Assembly (NCBI GenBank): GCA_910586845.1
Contig: CAJUJV010000024.1
Coordinates: 40,801-48,011, forward strand
From: an uncultured Hungatella sp.
GTDB lineage: Bacteria > Bacillota > Clostridia > Lachnospirales > Lachnospiraceae
Reading direction: 5' to 3'
Length of the DNA stretch: 7,211 nt
Part shown: piece by piece, positions 5,300-7,211 of the stretch
Layout: each line of letters opens with the position of its first letter
Numbering within the stretch: the first letter of the stretch is position 1
The notes under the pieces: model-generated
What the model saw: only the letters and a program-made list of their open reading frames with translations
What the model was told of the DNA's origin: nothing
Databases searched by the model: none
Translations under genes and position numbers: made by a program

Positions 5300-7211
5300 A
5301 TGAGAAGAAAAAGAATGATAAGCTGGCTGATCGGCATCCCTGTAACAGTGGCAGTCCTGATCATCATCATCCTCATAGGAGAAAAAGAAACGAACGGAAT
5401 TACCAGAGCCGCCGCTTACAAGGCTGCGGCTCTTTCTTCGGCCACGGTGGAAGAATGCCGGAAGCTCTCCGAAGAGCAATCCGTCTTTCCCGCCTCCAGT
5501 CAGAAACAGTGGTATGTAAAATATATGGATACCCTGTACAGCCGGGGCTGGATCACCGAAGACCTGACTCCTGCCACGGAAAAAGCGGCAGAAGGCTTCC
5601 TCACTTACGGAGAGGCTGCCTATCTGGCCGGACAGGTATCGGAAGGTCTGAAGGATCGTGTATCTGTGACAGACAAAAACAGGGATCACGTCTATCCGGC
5701 AGACCAGTGGTGGGAACTGTATGAAGATATCTGCCGGGAGCTGCAGGTATGGGAGGAAGACGGAAAAGTGAGAGAAGAAACTTTTCTGCTTTACGGTACC
5801 TTTGAGGATGTGGAAGGAGCCGCCGCCTGGAGGGCATACACAAGCCAGGGAAACCGGGGATTCGAAGGTCTGGGGCTTGGATCATACCGGGACCGGGAGA
5901 TCCGGGTCCTGGTAAGCGGCAGCGAGATCCTGCGGATCGTGGCGAAAGTCTCCGATTCCGTGGTCTACAAAAATATCTGGATCTCAGAGGCAGAAGAACA
6001 GCAGCTTACGGCATATGTGGGCTCCCTGACCCGGCAGCTTCCCGTAAAGAGCAAGAATAAAGATCCCCGTAATATGGCCGGCCATATCGCAGACATTTAT
6101 CTGAAAGACGGAAAGATAACAAAAATCGTTATGAAGAGGGACCGGATCTCGGGAAAAGTGCTGGAAGTGAGAGACGACATGATCGAGATCGAAGGCTACG
6201 GCCAGGTATCTCTCGACAGGGATTTCCGGGTATACCGCCTCTATGGAGAGTTCAGACGTCAGAGTCTGTCTGATATTCTGGTAGGGTATGATGCCCAGGA
6301 ATTCGTGGTGGCCGACGGACGTCTGTGCGCCGCTCTGACCCTGCGTCCCATCGATGCCGAGAAAATCAGGGTGCTTATCATGAATACAGGATTCGGATCC
6401 ATCTTCCACGATACGGTCACCATAGAGTTTCTCAGTTCCGGAGTGATGACTGTGGGAGACAAAGAAGAGAGATTTCAGCCGGGCAGCGTGCTCACCTTTC
6501 AGTCCGGAGATCCCAAACTGGCCAAAGAACGTGTGATGCTGAAACCTGACGACGAGAATGCAGGGATCCGGATCCCCACTCTCAGCCGGGAAAACGGCAC
6601 TCCCCAGTATCCGGGACATCTGGAGATCAAACAGGAGAAGGAAGGCCTGGTTATCGTCAATGAGGTATATCTGGAAGACTATCTGAAAAGAGTCGTACCC
6701 AGTGAGATGCCTGCCACTTACGATAAAGAAGCATTAAAAAGCCAGGCCGTCTGCGCCAGAACCTATGCCTGGCGTCAGATCATGTCCAACAGCTGCAAAA
6801 GCTATGGTGCCCATGTCAATGACAGCATCCAGTATCAGGTCTACAATAATACGGAGACCTTCGGCTCCACTGATGAGGCGGTCAACGAAACTTACGGGAA
6901 GATGATCATGTATAACAACCAGGTGGCAGAGATCTTCTATTTCTCTACCTCCTGCGGTCATACCACAGACGGAACTGTCTGGGGAGCCGATCCATCCGAT
7001 TACCCCTACCTGAAAGGGACGGCGGTGAGAGAGGGCGGCGGACAGATAGACCTGACAGACAATGAGACATTTTCAGAATACATAAAGAGCTGCCCGCCCG
7101 GATTCGAATCCGGCTTCGGCCTGTACCGGTGGACGACTACCCTGACCGGACTTCAGCTTCAGCAGAAAGTCACCGACATCGGCAACATCATGGATATTAC
7201 CATGAAAGAGC
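5300..7211 (+). CDS. SpoIID/LytB-domain protein, membrane-anchored (3' end outside window)
   Basis: A single open frame of 637 codons runs from ATG 5300 off the right edge. SpoIID/LytB proteins are lytic transglycosylases acting on peptidoglycan glycan strands stripped of stem peptides, or activators of other hydrolases. The N-terminus is basic (MRRKRM), followed by one membrane segment (about 7-27), so the rest should lie outside the membrane. Residues 30-445 have no domain I can name. They begin alanine-rich and include an aromatic-rich stretch (PADQWWELYEDI) and several beta-rich stretches. The SpoIID domain begins near 435: VYLEDYLKRVVPSEMPA (456-472) carries the glutamate (E469) that aligns with the essential Glu of SpoIID. 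Then come LKSQAVCARTYAWRQ and YFSTSCGHTTDGTVWG (about 547-562), where C552 and H554 may bind zinc. The ribosome site AGGTAGGG overlaps the upstream stop. It is much longer than Bacillus SpoIID (about 340 residues), so it is not a plain orthologue; a role outside the engulfment complex is possible. Confidence 0.9.
   Translation, partial: MRRKRMISWLIGIPVTVAVLIIIILIGEKETNGITRAAAYKAAALSSATVEECRKLSEEQSVFPASSQKQWYVKYMDTLYSRGWITEDLTPATEKAAEGFLTYGEAAYLAGQVSEGLKDRVSVTDKNRDHVYPADQWWELYEDICRELQVWEEDGKVREETFLLYGTFEDVEGAAAWRAYTSQGNRGFEGLGLGSYRDREIRVLVSGSEILRIVAKVSDSVVYKNIWISEAEEQQLTAYVGSLTRQLPVKSKNKDPRNMAGHIADIYLKDGKITKIVMKRDRISGKVLEVRDDMIEIEGYGQVSLDRDFRVYRLYGEFRRQSLSDILVGYDAQEFVVADGRLCAALTLRPIDAEKIRVLIMNTGFGSIFHDTVTIEFLSSGVMTVGDKEERFQPGSVLTFQSGDPKLAKERVMLKPDDENAGIRIPTLSRENGTPQYPGHLEIKQEKEGLVIVNEVYLEDYLKRVVPSEMPATYDKEALKSQAVCARTYAWRQIMSNSCKSYGAHVNDSIQYQVYNNTETFGSTDEAVNETYGKMIMYNNQVAEIFYFSTSCGHTTDGTVWGADPSDYPYLKGTAVREGGGQIDLTDNETFSEYIKSCPPGFESGFGLYRWTTTLTGLQLQQKVTDIGNIMDITMKE

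Noticed and set aside
5126..5689. 187-codon open frame on the - strand across the AI-2E / SpoIID junction
   Set aside because: It crosses two well-supported genes antisense, and its product looks like a shadow translation.
5984..6619. 211-codon open frame on the - strand within the SpoIID-like gene
   Set aside because: The opposite strand is one uninterrupted 637-codon frame with a SpoIID domain, and the antisense product has no recognisable features.

Overview
The window looks like chromosomal DNA of a low-to-mid-GC Firmicute, most likely a clostridium of the Lachnospiraceae type. This rests on strong AGGAGG ribosome sites, a Firmicute-style 6S RNA, an ECF sigma / anti-sigma pair, and a SpoIID/LytB-domain protein of the long kind seen in that family. 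The species cannot be told from the sequence. There are no mobile elements, CRISPR arrays, tRNA or rRNA genes.

Layout, left to right. (1) The C-terminal part of a CLC-family anion channel/antiporter enters from the left edge on the + strand and ends at 748. A strong hairpin terminator (761-801) separates it from a convergent three-gene operon. (2) That operon is read on the - strand (2266 down to 801): an ECF sigma factor, a single-pass membrane protein that is probably its anti-sigma factor, and a multi-pass membrane protein with a TM2-like motif. Neighbouring genes overlap by 11 and 8 bases. A sequence upstream resembles an ECF promoter and suggests autoregulation. The sigma gene probably starts at an AUU codon. 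(3) Divergent from it, on the + strand, are a ZmaR-type GNAT acetyltransferase and cytidine deaminase (cdd). A 16-codon reading frame with a strong ribosome site overlaps the cdd start. (4) The 413-base gap from 3642 to 4054 holds a small hairpin, a near-consensus sigma-A promoter, a 6S RNA gene (about 3800-3982) and its terminator. (5) Downstream are an AI-2E/PerM-family membrane protein and, 6 bases later, a large SpoIID/LytB-domain protein that runs off the right edge with at least 637 codons.

The sigma operon is a self-contained regulatory module whose signal and targets are unknown. The 6S RNA is a global regulator of the housekeeping RNA polymerase. The AI-2E and SpoIID-like genes form a likely envelope operon with no clear promoter of their own, so they may depend on read-through from the 6S promoter. 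Two gene calls need care: the AI-2E frame stays open back into the 6S RNA but its real start is 4055, and the SpoIID-like gene has no stop in the window.
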